Counted from the first letter of the stretch, positions 1-9,193 are shown. The stretch is 64,000 nucleotides of DNA from Streptomyces hundungensis (GCF_003627815.1 NZ_CP032698.1:8329045-8393044), one strand, 5' to 3'. A program made the numbers and translations. Notes: a model not told the origin generated them from the sequence alone.

Positions 1-187
1 CGCGCAACATGCGGGCGTTTTCGGCCGCAGTGGGCTTGTACAGCAGAGGCATTGTCGAACGTCGCGGAGCGAGGAATGCCTGACGGAGCTCTACCAGACG
101 GGCGCACGGCGCCTGCCGTTCGGCCTCCTCAATCTGCTCAACTGTCTCCGCCATCTCCATCTCAGCCCTAATGCCACTTTCAGCCAC
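1..187 (-). CDS. Partial hypothetical gene cut by window edge
   Basis: The left edge of the window cuts this gene. Reading leftward from a GTG at 187 gives an open frame of 62 codons that runs off the edge; ATG codons at 160 and 154 are alternative starts. The GTG lies 10 bases past the stop of the MarR-type gene on the same strand, so the two may share a transcript. The visible N-terminus is rich in Glu and then basic, ending near TAAENARMLR. I see no motif I recognise, so no function is proposed. Confidence 0.45.
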   Translation of the reverse strand, partial: MAESGIRAEMEMAETVEQIEEAERQAPCARLVELRQAFLAPRRSTMPLLYKPTAAENARMLR

Positions 188-197
188 AGCCGAAAGT

Positions 198-656
198 TCA
201 CCTGACCTGACCCGGCTCCTCCGGCGCCTGTGCTTCCAGCGCGGTGAGCAGTTCGGCGAGCGCCGGAATGGCCAGCCGCAGCGCCTCGCGGCTCTGCGGG
301 GCGAGGCCGTCCAGTGCATGGCGCAGGGAGGTGGTACTGGTTCGGTCGTAGCGGTCGAGCATGTCCAGCGCCTTGGGGGAGGCTGTGAGGCGGACCGTGC
401 GCAGATCAGTGGTGGACGGGGTCCGCTCCACCAGCCCGGCCGCGGTCATCGCGCGGACCAGATTACTGACTGTGGAGGGCGCGATCCTCAGCCGGGCCGC
501 CGCCTCGCGCGGGGTCGCGCCGTCCGTCTCGGCGAGCGTGCGCAGCAGCTCGATCTGAGCCTCGGGCAGATCGGGCAGGCCCTCCATGCGGCGGGTGCGC
601 AGCACGGCCCGACGGAGCGGGCCAATCAGTCGGCCGAATTCGGAGGCGGTGTCCAT
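198..656 (-). CDS. MarR-family transcriptional regulator
   Basis: A 152-residue cytoplasmic DNA-binding protein of usual MarR length. A winged helix lies at about residues 30-95, with the helix-turn-helix around REAAARLRIAPSTVSNLVRA and the wing around ERTPSTTDLRTVRLT; the flanking helices would form the dimer interface. The ATG at 656 starts MDTASEFGRL. The frame stays open upstream, but that extension is antisense to the decarboxylase gene and is rejected. The gene is divergent from the phenolic acid decarboxylase with a dyad between them, so it is inferred to repress that gene and itself and to be released by phenolic acids. In many bacteria padC is controlled by PadR or MarR-type repressors. 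Confidence 0.88.
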   Translation of the reverse strand: MDTASEFGRLIGPLRRAVLRTRRMEGLPDLPEAQIELLRTLAETDGATPREAAARLRIAPSTVSNLVRAMTAAGLVERTPSTTDLRTVRLTASPKALDMLDRYDRTSTTSLRHALDGLAPQSREALRLAIPALAELLTALEAQAPEEPGQVR

Positions 657-680
657 GGGGCCAGTCTGCCAGCAGACTCG

Positions 681-709
681 TTTTGCGACAAAAATGTTTT
701 GTGTCAAAA
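681..709. promoter_or_regulatory. Operator dyad between marR-type and decarboxylase genes
   Basis: Two 13-base arms, ttttgcgacaaaa (681-693) and ttttgtgtcaaaa (697-709), form an inverted repeat with a 3-base spacer and 11 of 13 positions matching. It is the only AT-rich stretch between the two divergent starts. This is the size and position expected of a MarR-family operator overlapping both promoters. Confidence 0.75.
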
Positions 710-761
710 TTGAATGGTCGGCGGGTACTCGGGCCGGCACCGCACCAATCAGGAGGTTCCC

Positions 762-1301
762 ATGACGAGCAACGGAGTATTCACCACCACTGTCGAGCAG
801 CCCATCCCCCCGCAGGACCTGTCCGGCATCGTCGGCCACCGCTTCATCTACACCTACGCCAACGGCTGGCAGTACGAGATGTATGTGAAGAACGACCACA
901 CGATCGACTACCGGATCCACTCCGGTCACGTCGGCGGCCGCTGGGTCAAGGGCCAGCAGGTCGACCTGGTCCAGCTGGACGACGACGTCTACAAGGTGTC
1001 CTGGACCGAGCCCACCGGCACCTCCGTCTCCGTGAACGTGCTGCCCGGGAAGCGCCGCCTGCACGGCGTCATCTTCTTCCCGGCCTGGATCCGTGAGCAT
1101 GGCGAGCGCACTGTGCTGTTCCAGAACGAGCACCTGGACGAGATGCGCACGTACCGCGACCAGGGCCCCACCTACCCGATCTACGAGGTTCCCGAGTTCG
1201 CGAAGATCACGCTCTTCGAGCACGTCGGCGCTGACGACGACAATGTCATCTCCGTCGCCCCCGGCAACCTCCCCGCAGGCTGGTCCGACCGCACCAACTG
1301 A
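762..1301 (+). CDS. padC: Phenolic acid decarboxylase (PAD family)
   Basis: A 179-residue cofactor-independent decarboxylase that converts p-coumaric, ferulic and related hydroxycinnamic acids to 4-vinylphenols, usually as detoxification. The family signature [10 protein letters not shown] is at 30-39. Tyr30, Tyr32, Arg60 and Glu83 fall at one constant offset (+19) from the catalytic Tyr11, Tyr13, Arg41 and Glu64 known in Bacillus PAD, so the active site looks complete. The ATG at 762 follows a strong aggagg site at 751-756; an upstream in-frame start lacks one. It is a single gene transcribed away from the MarR regulator, so substrate-induced expression is likely. Confidence 0.93.
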   Translation: MTSNGVFTTTVEQPIPPQDLSGIVGHRFIYTYANGWQYEMYVKNDHTIDYRIHSGHVGGRWVKGQQVDLVQLDDDVYKVSWTEPTGTSVSVNVLPGKRRLHGVIFFPAWIREHGERTVLFQNEHLDEMRTYRDQGPTYPIYEVPEFAKITLFEHVGADDDNVISVAPGNLPAGWSDRTN

Positions 1302-1526
1302 AGAGCACGGGGCCGATGAGCCCCCCACTCCCACAGACCGTCTGGCGACGCGCCGACATGGCGGTCGGACATGGCTCGATCCACAGGGGCGAAGGGAGCG
1401 AAATAGCCATGCAGGTCAGACGGCGTGGCCAACGGTGATGCTCAGAACGGCCAACTGAAGGCTGTTCCCGTAACTGCTGGTCACGTAGCTGTCCGGGGAG
1501 CGGAAACAGGCGCGCGGGGCAACGGC

Positions 1527-2171
1527 TCAGGCCGAGACAGGCGTGCGGGACAGAGCGGTGCGCAGCGCGTAGACGCCGAGCAAGCCGCCTGACGCGAACC
1601 GCTGAACAGCCATCACGCGGGGGCGGGCAGCCAGGAACCCTGATATCCGTGCCGCGCACAGCATGATCACAGCGTTCACGGTCATACCCACGATGATCTG
1701 CACTCCACCGAGCTGGAGCAATTGCCCCCAGGCCGGCCCTGCGTGCGGGTCCAGGAACTGGGGCAGTAGGGCGCCGTACAGAAGAGCGATCTTGGGGTTG
1801 AGCAGGTTGGTCAGCAGCCCCATGGAGAACAGACGGGCATCGGAGACCGGAGGCAGGTCCGCGGCCGGAGTGAAGGGCGATCGGCCGCCGGGCTTGAGCA
1901 TGCCCCAAGCGAGGTATGCGAGGTAGACGGCCCCGGCAAGCTTGACCACCGTGTACGTCACTGGCACAGCGGCGAACAACGCGGACAGACCCGCGGCGGC
2001 AGCCAGCAGATAGCACACGAAGCCCACGGCGGTCCCGCTGAGACTCACCAAACCCGCCCTGCGACCTTGGGTGATCGCCCGGGAAGCGAGATGGACCATG
2101 TTCGGTCCCGGGGTCAGAGCCATGCCGAATTCGACCAGGGCCACTGCCCCCGCCGTGGCCAGACTGATCAC
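1527..2171 (-). CDS. LysE/RhtB-family amino acid exporter
   Basis: A 214-residue inner-membrane protein of usual LysE/RhtB length, with about six hydrophobic segments. The family motif TPGPNMVHLASRA near residues 20-32 and the LLNPKIALLYGALLPQF segment near 123-139 identify the superfamily, which exports amino acids or related metabolites by proton exchange. The substrate cannot be read from sequence. It ends 225 bases from the convergent decarboxylase gene; that gap holds nothing I can name. No coupled regulator is seen. Confidence 0.88.
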   Translation of the reverse strand: MISLATAGAVALVEFGMALTPGPNMVHLASRAITQGRRAGLVSLSGTAVGFVCYLLAAAAGLSALFAAVPVTYTVVKLAGAVYLAYLAWGMLKPGGRSPFTPAADLPPVSDARLFSMGLLTNLLNPKIALLYGALLPQFLDPHAGPAWGQLLQLGGVQIIVGMTVNAVIMLCAARISGFLAARPRVMAVQRFASGGLLGVYALRTALSRTPVSA

Positions 2172-2290
2172 CGGTCAACTCCCTATCGTTTGCCAGGTAC
2201 CTGGTACCCGAGCGGGCGGCGCCCTGCTGCGACGGGCGGCACTGCCTGCATCGTCCGCCTCAGGATACGGCCCTGCCGTTTGGTGTCTCC

Positions 2291-2850
2291 GTGTACCCCT
2301 GCCTCCAGTCTGCGCAGGAGACCAACGACCGCAGCAGGATCGCTCACGAGCGCGACGGCTTCGAGCCGTATGACAGCGGGGAAGACCTGGGCAAGGTCGA
2401 TGTCCAGCTTCGTGAAGCCGATGGCCGACTGAGGGTCTTCCCGCGAGCGCAGCCCCTGTTCGCGCTGCCACCCCGGCAGCGACGGCCCCCGGCCGTCCGG
2501 CTCGGTCCTGGTCACCGGGTCCGCTGGCAGCTCAACTACCGCTTCAGCAGCGCGGCGGGGATCCGGGGTTGGACGTACTGGCTGGACACATTCAGCGTCG
2601 CATACGGCCCGGTGGATGCTGCCGCGTTCTTGTCCGCGCGACCGTGTCCATCGACGAGCGCGGACCGGGATCGCAGTGTCGACTCAGCGCGGCCAGCCGC
2701 CTGCCGACACTGCTCGGGGCGACCAGACGATACGGCTCCTACCGGTTTCCGGTCGCCAGCAACGACCAGCGCAGCCAGGTCTCGGTGCTCTTCCTCATCT
2801 CCGATCATGAGCAGGAAATGCAGACCCTGGAACGCGTATCCGTCCCCTGA
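2291..2850 (+). pseudogene. Frameshifted hypothetical gene
   Basis: Two consecutive plus-strand frames with strongly GC-biased third positions read as one protein. The first (from a GTG at 2291) contains VRWQLNYRFSSAAG and WLDTFSVAYGPVD. The second continues LVRATVSIDERGPG and ends at 2850 with EMQTLERVSVP. The switch lies near 2610-2630, so one indel separates them. I do not recognise the family. A minus-strand frame at 2183-2515 is also open but has weaker codon bias. The gene abuts an IS21 remnant just downstream. Confidence 0.45.
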
Positions 2851-2872
2851 AGTGCGGAGTCTCTGCTCGTAG

Positions 2873-2955
2873 TTCAGTCAACAGAAGGCTGTAGCGGTCG
2901 ACCCACAGGGTGAAGAGCCGGCCTGTCTCGAACGGCACGTCCGGCAACGTCGTCC
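2873..2955 (-). pseudogene. Fragment of IS21-type istA transposase
   Basis: Reading leftward, the frame gives VPFETGRLFTLWVDRYSLL. This nearly repeats the PFETGRLFTPRVDRYSQI segment of the intact IstA encoded at 11631-13268, and the DNA of the two stretches is visibly alike. Only about 80 bases are recognisable and no element ends are seen. It is a scar of a related IS21-family element. Confidence 0.6.
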
Positions 2956-2993
2956 TCACTCTGATCGGCTGGGCAGCCTGGGCGGCGTTCACC

Positions 2994-3098
2994 GGCTCCG
3001 TACTCCTCGAGACGGTGGCCCTCCTCCGCGGCCGCAGCCTCCAGCGCGGCCAGTACCCATAGGTGCTCATCGCCAGTCAGCTCAAGGGTCCATGGCAT
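2994..3098 (-). pseudogene. N-terminal stub of a hypothetical gene
   Basis: From an ATG at 3098 a clean frame reads MPWTLELTGDEHLWVLAALE and continues about 35 codons to EEYGA. It then runs into the istA fragment, where sense is lost. It looks like the front of a small gene truncated by that element. The family is not recognised. Confidence 0.35.
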
Positions 3099-3301
3099 CG
3101 CACGGTAGGTCAGCATCAAGGGGCATGCGGCGGGATCCGCCGCACTCAGGTGCGGTCCATGGGTTCGTCGCCGCAGCTGTGGGATACAGGCAGTTGCTGG
3201 ATTCGGCCAGGGCCTGTCCGGCCGATGAATCACGCTGGGCGGGAGTCCGGTGCTGCCTTTTTGCTGCTCTGGTCAGTCAACTAAGGTGCCGGGTTGTGAA
3301 T

Positions 3302-3721
3302 ATGCGGACGACCATCGAGGACCTGGCCGAGGAAGCCGACCGGCTGATCAGAGACCGCACATGGGTCGTGTCCCCAGCAGAGCGTCACATCGCCGACAAG
3401 GCGGCAGCCGATCTGCTGGCAGCCATCGCCGATCCGCAGAATCAACAGCGCCTCCCTGCGGTCCGTCGGCTGGAGCGCCTGCGAGAGGCCATCGAGGCCA
3501 TCGCCGCCGTGGCCATCGCCCTCGCTCACGTCCACGGACGCCTGGCATGGTTCCTCGGCGCAGCCGCCACAGCACTCACGCCGATCTTGCACTGGCGCGC
3601 CTTGCCCGCCGACGACAGTTCCACGTTCGGTGCCGTCGCGCCGTCCTTCCAGCAGTACATGGACGCCGAAGAGTCGGTCTGCCAGCTCCAGGTTGCCCTT
3701 GCCAGGATCGCGGTCGCCTGA
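3302..3721 (+). CDS. Hypothetical protein
   Basis: A 139-residue protein starting MRTTIEDLAEEADRLIRDRT. It is mostly helical: an acidic amphipathic N-terminal half, then an Ala-rich stretch (AIEAIAAVAIALAHVHGRLAWFLGAAATAL, about residues 60-90) that could be a weak membrane segment or a buried helix. A GTG at 3296 is an alternative start. The long upstream extension of the frame overlaps the fragment on the other strand and is not credible. No family is recognised and no operon partner is adjacent. Confidence 0.6.
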   Translation: MRTTIEDLAEEADRLIRDRTWVVSPAERHIADKAAADLLAAIADPQNQQRLPAVRRLERLREAIEAIAAVAIALAHVHGRLAWFLGAAATALTPILHWRALPADDSSTFGAVAPSFQQYMDAEESVCQLQVALARIAVA

Positions 3722-4225
3722 CGCTGCTCGGCTGGGACGGCAAACGACTTGATCGCGCGGACAGCGCCTGGACGATGCCATGCAGTGAAGCACGGTCGTC
3801 GTCTGCGGGCAGACGCCCGTGCGATCTGATCTTCCTGAGCAAGGGACTGGACCAAGCGGTCTCTCTGGGTTCCGGCCTGATCCAACGAGCCCGGTCCAGC
3901 CCCTCTGAAGGCGGAGTCCGGACATCAGAAGGCGGTGCTGTCGCACTCCCCGACCTGGAAAAAGCAGGATGACTTGACCCCAAAACGATCATTCGTTCAT
4001 TTCCGGCAACGTGGCGTCTTGTGGAATTCGACCAGGGAGGCGGCAGCGCCATCCTGCGAGAGCTCCGCCATTCCGTGAGCCGCATGGCTCAAATACGGCG
4101 GCCCCGCGCCACGACGTGCCTAGCCTTGGAAAATCAGACCGTGCACCTCATGAGGGCTGACCAGAAAGCTGGACCTGACGTTGGACGTCTCATCAACTGC
4201 GAATGGCCCTCGGAACGACGGAAGC
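3722..4225. other. Intergenic, nothing supported
   Basis: No open frame with convincing codon bias is present on either strand, and I see no repeat or hairpin that stands out. Confidence 0.4.
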
Positions 4226-4366
4226 ATGATCGGCCTGTTCTGGGTGACAGAGGCAGACGTCTACCTGGGCCTGCCGCCCGCCGCGCAGATGACAGGTGTA
4301 TCCATGTCCCCCAGCGAGCTGCGGCGCGTCGCCCTGATGAACGCGTCTGGGCCTGGCCGGAAGTGA
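4226..4366 (+). CDS. Small hypothetical protein, first of a coupled pair
   Basis: A 46-residue protein, MIGLFWVTEADVYLG followed by PPAAQMTGVSMSPSELRRV. Its stop overlaps the GTG of the next gene as GTGA (4363-4366), the usual sign of translational coupling in streptomycetes. No known domain is visible. Confidence 0.55.
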   Translation: MIGLFWVTEADVYLGLPPAAQMTGVSMSPSELRRVALMNASGPGRK

Positions 4367-4725
4367 CGGACCTACAGGTGGACCAGGTGCCGGTCCGCTC
4401 GGCCGTGGTCCGGTGGGCGACCCGCGCAACGACCTTCGCCGCCGCCGCCCTGGACGCCTGGATTCCCGGGAGCCCCGCGGAGATGACCGTCGCGATCAGC
4501 ACGGGAAAGCACCGGACCGAAGTGCCAGTCTTCTCCGCTGCGGCCACCGCGTACACCCAGCGCGAAGTCGACCTGTCGCACGCCTTGCTCGCACACTTCG
4601 TGAGAGGCACCTCATCACCCGCCATCCTGACCGACTGGTGGAAGGAAACCCGACCGGTGGGAGTCCTGCGGTCGCGTCAGCGCGAAGCCATCCTCGAAGG
4701 CTGGACAGCCCCGCTTCTCGCATAA
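4363..4725 (+). CDS. Hypothetical protein coupled to preceding small ORF
   Basis: A 120-residue soluble protein starting at a GTG that overlaps the preceding stop. Upstream codons in the same frame lack coding character, which supports this start. It contains VRWATRATTFAAAALDAWIPG, MTVAISTGKHRTEVPVFSAA and ILTDWWKETRPVG. Its frame has strong GC3 and it is almost certainly expressed with its partner. The family is not recognised. Confidence 0.6.
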   Translation: MTDLQVDQVPVRSAVVRWATRATTFAAAALDAWIPGSPAEMTVAISTGKHRTEVPVFSAAATAYTQREVDLSHALLAHFVRGTSSPAILTDWWKETRPVGVLRSRQREAILEGWTAPLLA

Positions 4726-4864
4726 CCCCGCAGCAGACAAGACCGCGCCCGACGCTTTCTCGACAGCACCCCACCCACCCGGCAAGCCGGGCCGCCGGCA
4801 CCGCACCGCGGCCCGGGAGCCCTGTCCACGCCCTATCTCCTGTGAACGAGAAGAGCCTCAGCCC

Positions 4865-5281
4865 GTGGAAAACACAGCGGTCACTAACAACGTCGCGTCC
4901 CCACAGCGCACTGTGCTGGCCTTCGACGGTGACTGCGGCTTCTGCCATGCAGCCATCCAGCAGATCCAGCATCGAGCGCAGCCGCAGATCGAGACTGCGC
5001 CCTGGCAATTCCTCCCCCCACAACTGACGCAGCCTCACCTTCGCCGGCTGGACCGTGAAGTCCTTCTCCTCGACGGAAGCCGGGTTCTGTACGGCGGCGC
5101 TGCTGCACTCGCATACTTCCTCGGCTCCTCGTCAGCCCGCCGCTATCGAGCAACGGCACGGCTCCTGCGCCTTCCTCCCCTCAGCCTGGCTGCTCACTTG
5201 GCCTATCGGTGGGTGGCAAGGAATCGGCACCGGATGCCTGCCGGCACCGCGGCCTGCGCGATCCCCCGCACCCCCAACTGA
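4865..5281 (+). CDS. DCC-family thiol-disulfide oxidoreductase (DUF393)
   Basis: A 138-residue protein whose N-terminus carries AFDGDCGFCH (Asp21, Cys24, Cys27), the DxDCxxC motif that defines the DCC/DUF393 thioredoxin-like family. The following LLDGSRVLYGGAAALAYFL also fits the family. The cysteine pair predicts a redox role, but the partner is unknown. The GTG at 4865 has only a weak purine-rich site (gagaag) upstream. Its last codons overlap the frame of the serine hydrolase downstream. Confidence 0.85.
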   Translation: MENTAVTNNVASPQRTVLAFDGDCGFCHAAIQQIQHRAQPQIETAPWQFLPPQLTQPHLRRLDREVLLLDGSRVLYGGAAALAYFLGSSSARRYRATARLLRLPPLSLAAHLAYRWVARNRHRMPAGTAACAIPRTPN

Positions 5282-6129
5282 AGGGCTGGCATGCGACCGG
5301 ACCCACGTGCATTCTCAGCAGCTTCGACGAACCAAGGGTCGAACACGGACATGACCTGGACAAGTTCGTCCAGATCGGCTCATTGACCAAAGCGCTTACC
5401 GGGACCGTGCTTACCAGTCTCGCGTCAGCAGGGATGCTGCAACTGGACGACCCGGTGGAGCAGTTCATCCCCGCCCCGGCCCACACCGGCATCACGCTGC
5501 GGCACCTGGCGGAGCACACCTCCGGCCTCCCGCGAGTTCCGCCAGGCCTGCACCGACGTGACCCCTATGCATCCTTCGACATCGCGGCCCTCGACGCTCT
5601 CATACAGCGACTGGACTCCCTCACCACCAGCGCCCCGGGACAAACCGAGGAGTACTCCAACCTCGGTTACGCCGTCCTCGGTGCCGCGCTCTGCGCCGCA
5701 TCCGGAGCGTCTTACGAGGACCTCCTCCAGGAGCACGTTCTCGCGCCCCTGGGCGTCGCCGAGGTGATGTCCGACCCCCCGCCGGACCTGCGCCTCTGCC
5801 GACGTGGAATGTTGGGACGACCACGTCGGCCGTGGACGATGGACGGCGCCATCCTTCCCGCCGGAGGGCTATGGGCTACCCCTCGCGCCGCCGCCCAGGT
5901 GATGACGGCGCTCCTCGTCGATCGGAAACTGGGCGAACCCGCCCCCTCCTGGCAGACAGCCGGCCCCCTTCTTTGGCACAACGGCGCCACCCGCGATGCT
6001 TCAGTCTTCACCGGGGCAATGCCGGACGGCACCTGGATTTTCGTCCACCGCCTCTCCGGCCAGGCCGAGGCCACCGACAAACTCGCCATCAACCTCCTGA
6101 AGCAGGCCAGCACCACATCGCCCCATTGA
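5209..6129 (+). CDS. Beta-lactamase-related serine hydrolase
   Basis: A class C beta-lactamase/PBP-like hydrolase. The SxxK nucleophile motif is GSLTKALTG and the YxN motif is EEYSNLGYAVLGAAL; a C-terminal GPLLWHNGATRDASVF fits the third active-site region. These proteins are serine peptidases or esterases, usually without a known substrate. The only in-frame start (GTG at 5209) lies inside the preceding DCC gene. The natural N-terminus may therefore have been altered by an indel near 5290, where a better-placed ATG sits in another frame. There is no obvious signal peptide. Confidence 0.75.
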   Translation: MGGKESAPDACRHRGLRDPPHPQLKGWHATGPTCILSSFDEPRVEHGHDLDKFVQIGSLTKALTGTVLTSLASAGMLQLDDPVEQFIPAPAHTGITLRHLAEHTSGLPRVPPGLHRRDPYASFDIAALDALIQRLDSLTTSAPGQTEEYSNLGYAVLGAALCAASGASYEDLLQEHVLAPLGVAEVMSDPPPDLRLCRRGMLGRPRRPWTMDGAILPAGGLWATPRAAAQVMTALLVDRKLGEPAPSWQTAGPLLWHNGATRDASVFTGAMPDGTWIFVHRLSGQAEATDKLAINLLKQASTTSPH

Positions 6130-6640
6130 GGGGTGTCATTCGGTCACCGCTCCCCGCCGTGGAGGAGAGGCCGTGCCAGCGACGATCGGCTAGCTGCCGT
6201 CGCCCTATTCTCGCCGTGCTCACTCGAGGTGTGCGTTCAGAGCGGCCCCCGGCGCGCAGCTGGTCGTGTCCTGAACACGTCTGCTGTAGGGGGCTTCCAC
6301 CCTTACGCTCGAACCTTCCTCTGCCCGCGGTGCCGGTACCTGCTGCTGCGGGGACTCCATCGAAGGAGTATGCCGCGCAGTCAAAAGCACGTTTTTGCAC
6401 CTCTGTTGACCTCGCACCCGCGCCACGGGAGGCCTCTGTACGCACAGGGTCTCCGTCCGCAGCGGTTGGACGCCTCCAGCCGCTGCGAACGCATATTCGC
6501 TGTTCGCCAGATCGGCACGCCGACGTTCTCTTCGGGTCAGAATTCGGCGTTGCCGCTCGCGAGTGCGGAAGGCCCCTTCAGTCTCGGCCCAGGCCGGCAC
6601 TCCCCGCCCTCGGAGCTTCACGAGTACAGGGCTCTGGCAG

Positions 6641-6954
6641 ATGTACGAGATCAACAGAGGTTCAAGGACGGGCTCTAGATCTGCGGCTGCCGCAGCCATT
6701 GCGGCCTCGCTCTGCTCGTGACTGCCACACCGCTGGTTCAAGCGGCGCCACCGCCGGCGCCCCCAACCGTCTCTGCGACCGTCGGAGGAGCGCCACTCGA
6801 CGCCGTGGGCAGCACAGTGGACGCGTGCAAGCCCAACCTGTCCGGTACCGGGGTCACCGGAGTCGGCGGTATCGCCGGCGGCACCCCGCACGCTCCGTAC
6901 TCCTGCTCCAGCGACGTCGACCTCGAGTTCTACGGCACGTTCTCCAGCCGATGA
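6641..6954 (+). pseudogene. Frameshifted small secreted protein
   Basis: From an ATG at 6641 the frame reads an Arg-rich start, RTGSRS, then AAAAAIAAS and a stop. One base over, the hydrophobic core continues as LALLVTATPLVQAA, followed by PPPAPPTVSATVGGAPLDAVG and a stop at 6952-6954. Joined, the two give a standard signal peptide and a mature part with two Cys. One indel near 6702-6710 separates them. No family is recognised. Confidence 0.45.
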
Positions 6955-7795
6955 CCGGTGGCACCAGTCCCCGGCAGTACAGGCGCCTGCCCCCAGGGAC
7001 GCACCACGGCCGCAGCGACCTGCGCGATACCGGCCCGTTGACTGGCAGAGGAAGGACGTGCACCCCTATGCGGGGACTGCCGACAATCGCGTACTCCTCA
7101 GCGAGGTCAGCCCTGGCGCCCGAACTCGACGCCGTGGAACGGTCCGTATGCCGATCCGCCCCGAGACCGCTACCGCTACCCCTCAAATGGCCGGAGAGCA
7201 GTGAGGCGATCAAGAACCGTGCCGGGTGACGGTGTGAGGTCGAAGGGGAGTGCGGAGGTGGCAGCCACACCGGCCGGTGCCCCAACCGGCACGGGCAATC
7301 CGCGCACGGCACGGGCTCCCGCGTCATCCTGACGACCGCTCACCTGATCACGCTCCGGAACACTGCGAGTCCGGGAGTCTCCGAGCAATGTGCCACGGCT
7401 GTCATCTGGACTACGACCGGGACCTCCACGCCCGCCCCCGAGCCGATGTCCGTCGTGAGTGTGTGGTTGTAGGTGGCCCCGCGGATCGTCCCCGTCCAGG
7501 AAGTGCTGGGGTGGCATCCCGTGCACGCCCAGGACGCGGCCCGCATCTGGCTGCGCGAGACTGTCGCTCGCGTCGGTGAGGAGGTGGGAACGGGGGAGTG
7601 GGCCCGCCCGACGCGCCGTCTGCTCGGACGCCGTGAAGCCCGCGTCCGTGTCGTCCTGTAGGTGTCCGCGTGCGCAAGGCCGTCAGGCGATCACATCGAG
7701 CGACGAACCATTCGAGGAAGCGGGACAGCATCCCTCGGGTAGTTACTGCCTTGCTCCCCGTCACACACCATCGTCGTGACGGGAGGCCGTGCTCG
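6955..7795. other. Long gap, no gene supported
   Basis: Several frames are open on both strands but none has consistent codon bias or a recognisable motif. A 62-codon plus frame at 7473-7661 is the best candidate and remains unconvincing. The stretch is probably decayed coding DNA. Confidence 0.4.
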
Positions 7796-8112
7796 CTATC
7801 TGAAGTAGAGCCAGACCATCAGCAGGCCGATCAGCGCGAACATGCCGGTGATCGCAACGGCGAACAGCTGGCCGAACAAGGGGGACCAAGCTCCGCCGGG
7901 GCCAATGACCGTCGCGGACAGTACGGGGCTTTCCGAGCGATACCGGACCGTCAGCGAGTCACCCTCGGCGAGCAGCATGACGTCTCCCTCGAATTCCACG
8001 TACTGGCCCTCAAGGGTGGTGAAGCCATGCACATGGTGCCATTGCGTGCCGTTGTCCGTGCTGTCCGTGGAATAGCGGCGCACACAGCGGCCCTTCACGG
8101 CTATGCCGCTAA

Positions 8113-8969
8113 GAAGCCATCTCATTTGGGCGACTCGGTATTCTGTGAGTCATGGTGGGGATCGTTGAGCGTCTGGTGCCGGACGAGTTGTGGGAGTTGT
8201 TCCAGCGGGTGGTGCCGGAGGCGCCGTCGAGGCCGCAGGGCGGTGGTCGGCGTCGGCACGGGGACCGGGAGGTGCTGGCCGCGATTGTCTTCGTGGCCAC
8301 GTCGGGTTGTACCTGGCAGCAGCTGCCTTCGGCGTCGTTCGGGCCGTCCGGAGCGACCGCCCACCGGCGGTTCTCGGAGTGGTCGAAGGCCAGAGTGTGG
8401 GCCAAGCTCCACCGCCTGGTCCTCGACGAACTCGGCGCCCGCGGCGAACTGGACTGGTCTAGGTGCGCGATCGACTCGGTGAACATGCGGGCCCTGAAAA
8501 GGGGGACCTGACGGGTCCGAATCCTGTCGACCGGGGCAAGTACGGCTCGAAGATCCACCTGATCACCGAACGGTCCGGTCTGCCCATATCCGTCGGAATC
8601 TCCGGGGCCAACCTGCACGACAGTCAGGCCCTGATCCCGCTCGTGAAGGGCATCCCGCCGATCCGCTCGCGCCGCGGCCCGCGCCGCCGCAAGCCCAGCA
8701 AACTCCACGCCGACAAGGGCTACGACTACGCCCACCTGCGGCAATGGTTACGCGAACGCGGCATCACCCACCGCATCGCCCGCAAGGGAGTCGAGTCCTC
8801 GCAACGGCTGGGCCGCCACCGCTGGACCGTGGAACGCACCATGGCCTGGCTCGCCGGCTGCCGACGACTCCACCGCCGCTACGAACGCAAGGCCGACCAC
8901 TTCCTCGCCTTCACCAGCATCGCCTGCACCCTCATCTGCTACCGCCGACTCGCCAAATGAGATGACTTC
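8113..8969 (+). mobile_element. IS5-family insertion sequence, 857 bp
   Basis: The ends carry imperfect inverted repeats beginning gaag(c/t)catctcatttgg. The element is flanked by TAA at 8110-8112 and 8970-8972, a TNA-type 3-base target duplication as in the IS1031 group of IS5. The boundaries are confirmed because excision restores the host reading frame. It encodes a two-frame transposase. Confidence 0.9.
8152..8960 (+). CDS. IS5-family transposase in two overlapping frames
   Basis: OrfA (8152-8511) has the N-terminal DUF4096-like domain and the first catalytic Asp (CAIDSVNMR). OrfB lies in the -1 frame (open 8463-8960) and supplies the second Asp (LHADKGYDY) and the Glu (TVERTMAWL). The frames overlap across a run aaaaggggg at about 8497-8505, a plausible slippery site for programmed -1 frameshifting, which is the normal arrangement in this group. 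The full DDE set is present, so the element is probably active. Confidence 0.88.
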
Positions 8970-9193
8970 TAAACACCGAGCGCAGACGGTTCATCAGCTG
9001 CCACGAAAGATAGGCGCATCCCGTGCCGCAGGCAGCTAGGAGAAGGATCCCCAGGAGAAGCATCCTGACAGACTATCCACCCAGGTCAGAGGAGCTCGCT
9101 CGGCAGTCTCCGATGTGGTGTGCGGCCCGTAGGTAGGGGTGCGTCGGAGGCCAGGTGTGTCCGGGTGTCTCCTGGCGGAACAGGGAAGGCGCG

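Larger units (their letters stand above)
7796..9063 (-). pseudogene. Small membrane protein gene split by an IS5-family element
   Basis: The gene starts with an ATG at 9063 (MLLLGILLLAACGTGCAYLS, a membrane segment) and is interrupted after SV by the element at 8113-8969. Removing the element and one TAA target copy restores a continuous 135-residue frame through RSVFSGIAVKG to a second membrane segment (LFAVAITGMFALIGLLMVWL) and the stop at 7796. Two terminal membrane helices around a beta-rich domain (GQYVEFEGD, GDSLTVRYR) resemble DUF3592 proteins, whose function is unknown. It is divergent from the gene at 9194. Confidence 0.8.

Noticed and set aside
657-1334. Extension of the MarR frame upstream to give 378 residues
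   Set aside because: It is antisense to the well-supported phenolic acid decarboxylase gene.
2183-2515. Minus-strand ORF of 110 codons with protein-like sequence
   Set aside because: The overlapping plus frame has clearly stronger GC third-position bias and continues into further coding sequence; this one was left out, with some doubt.
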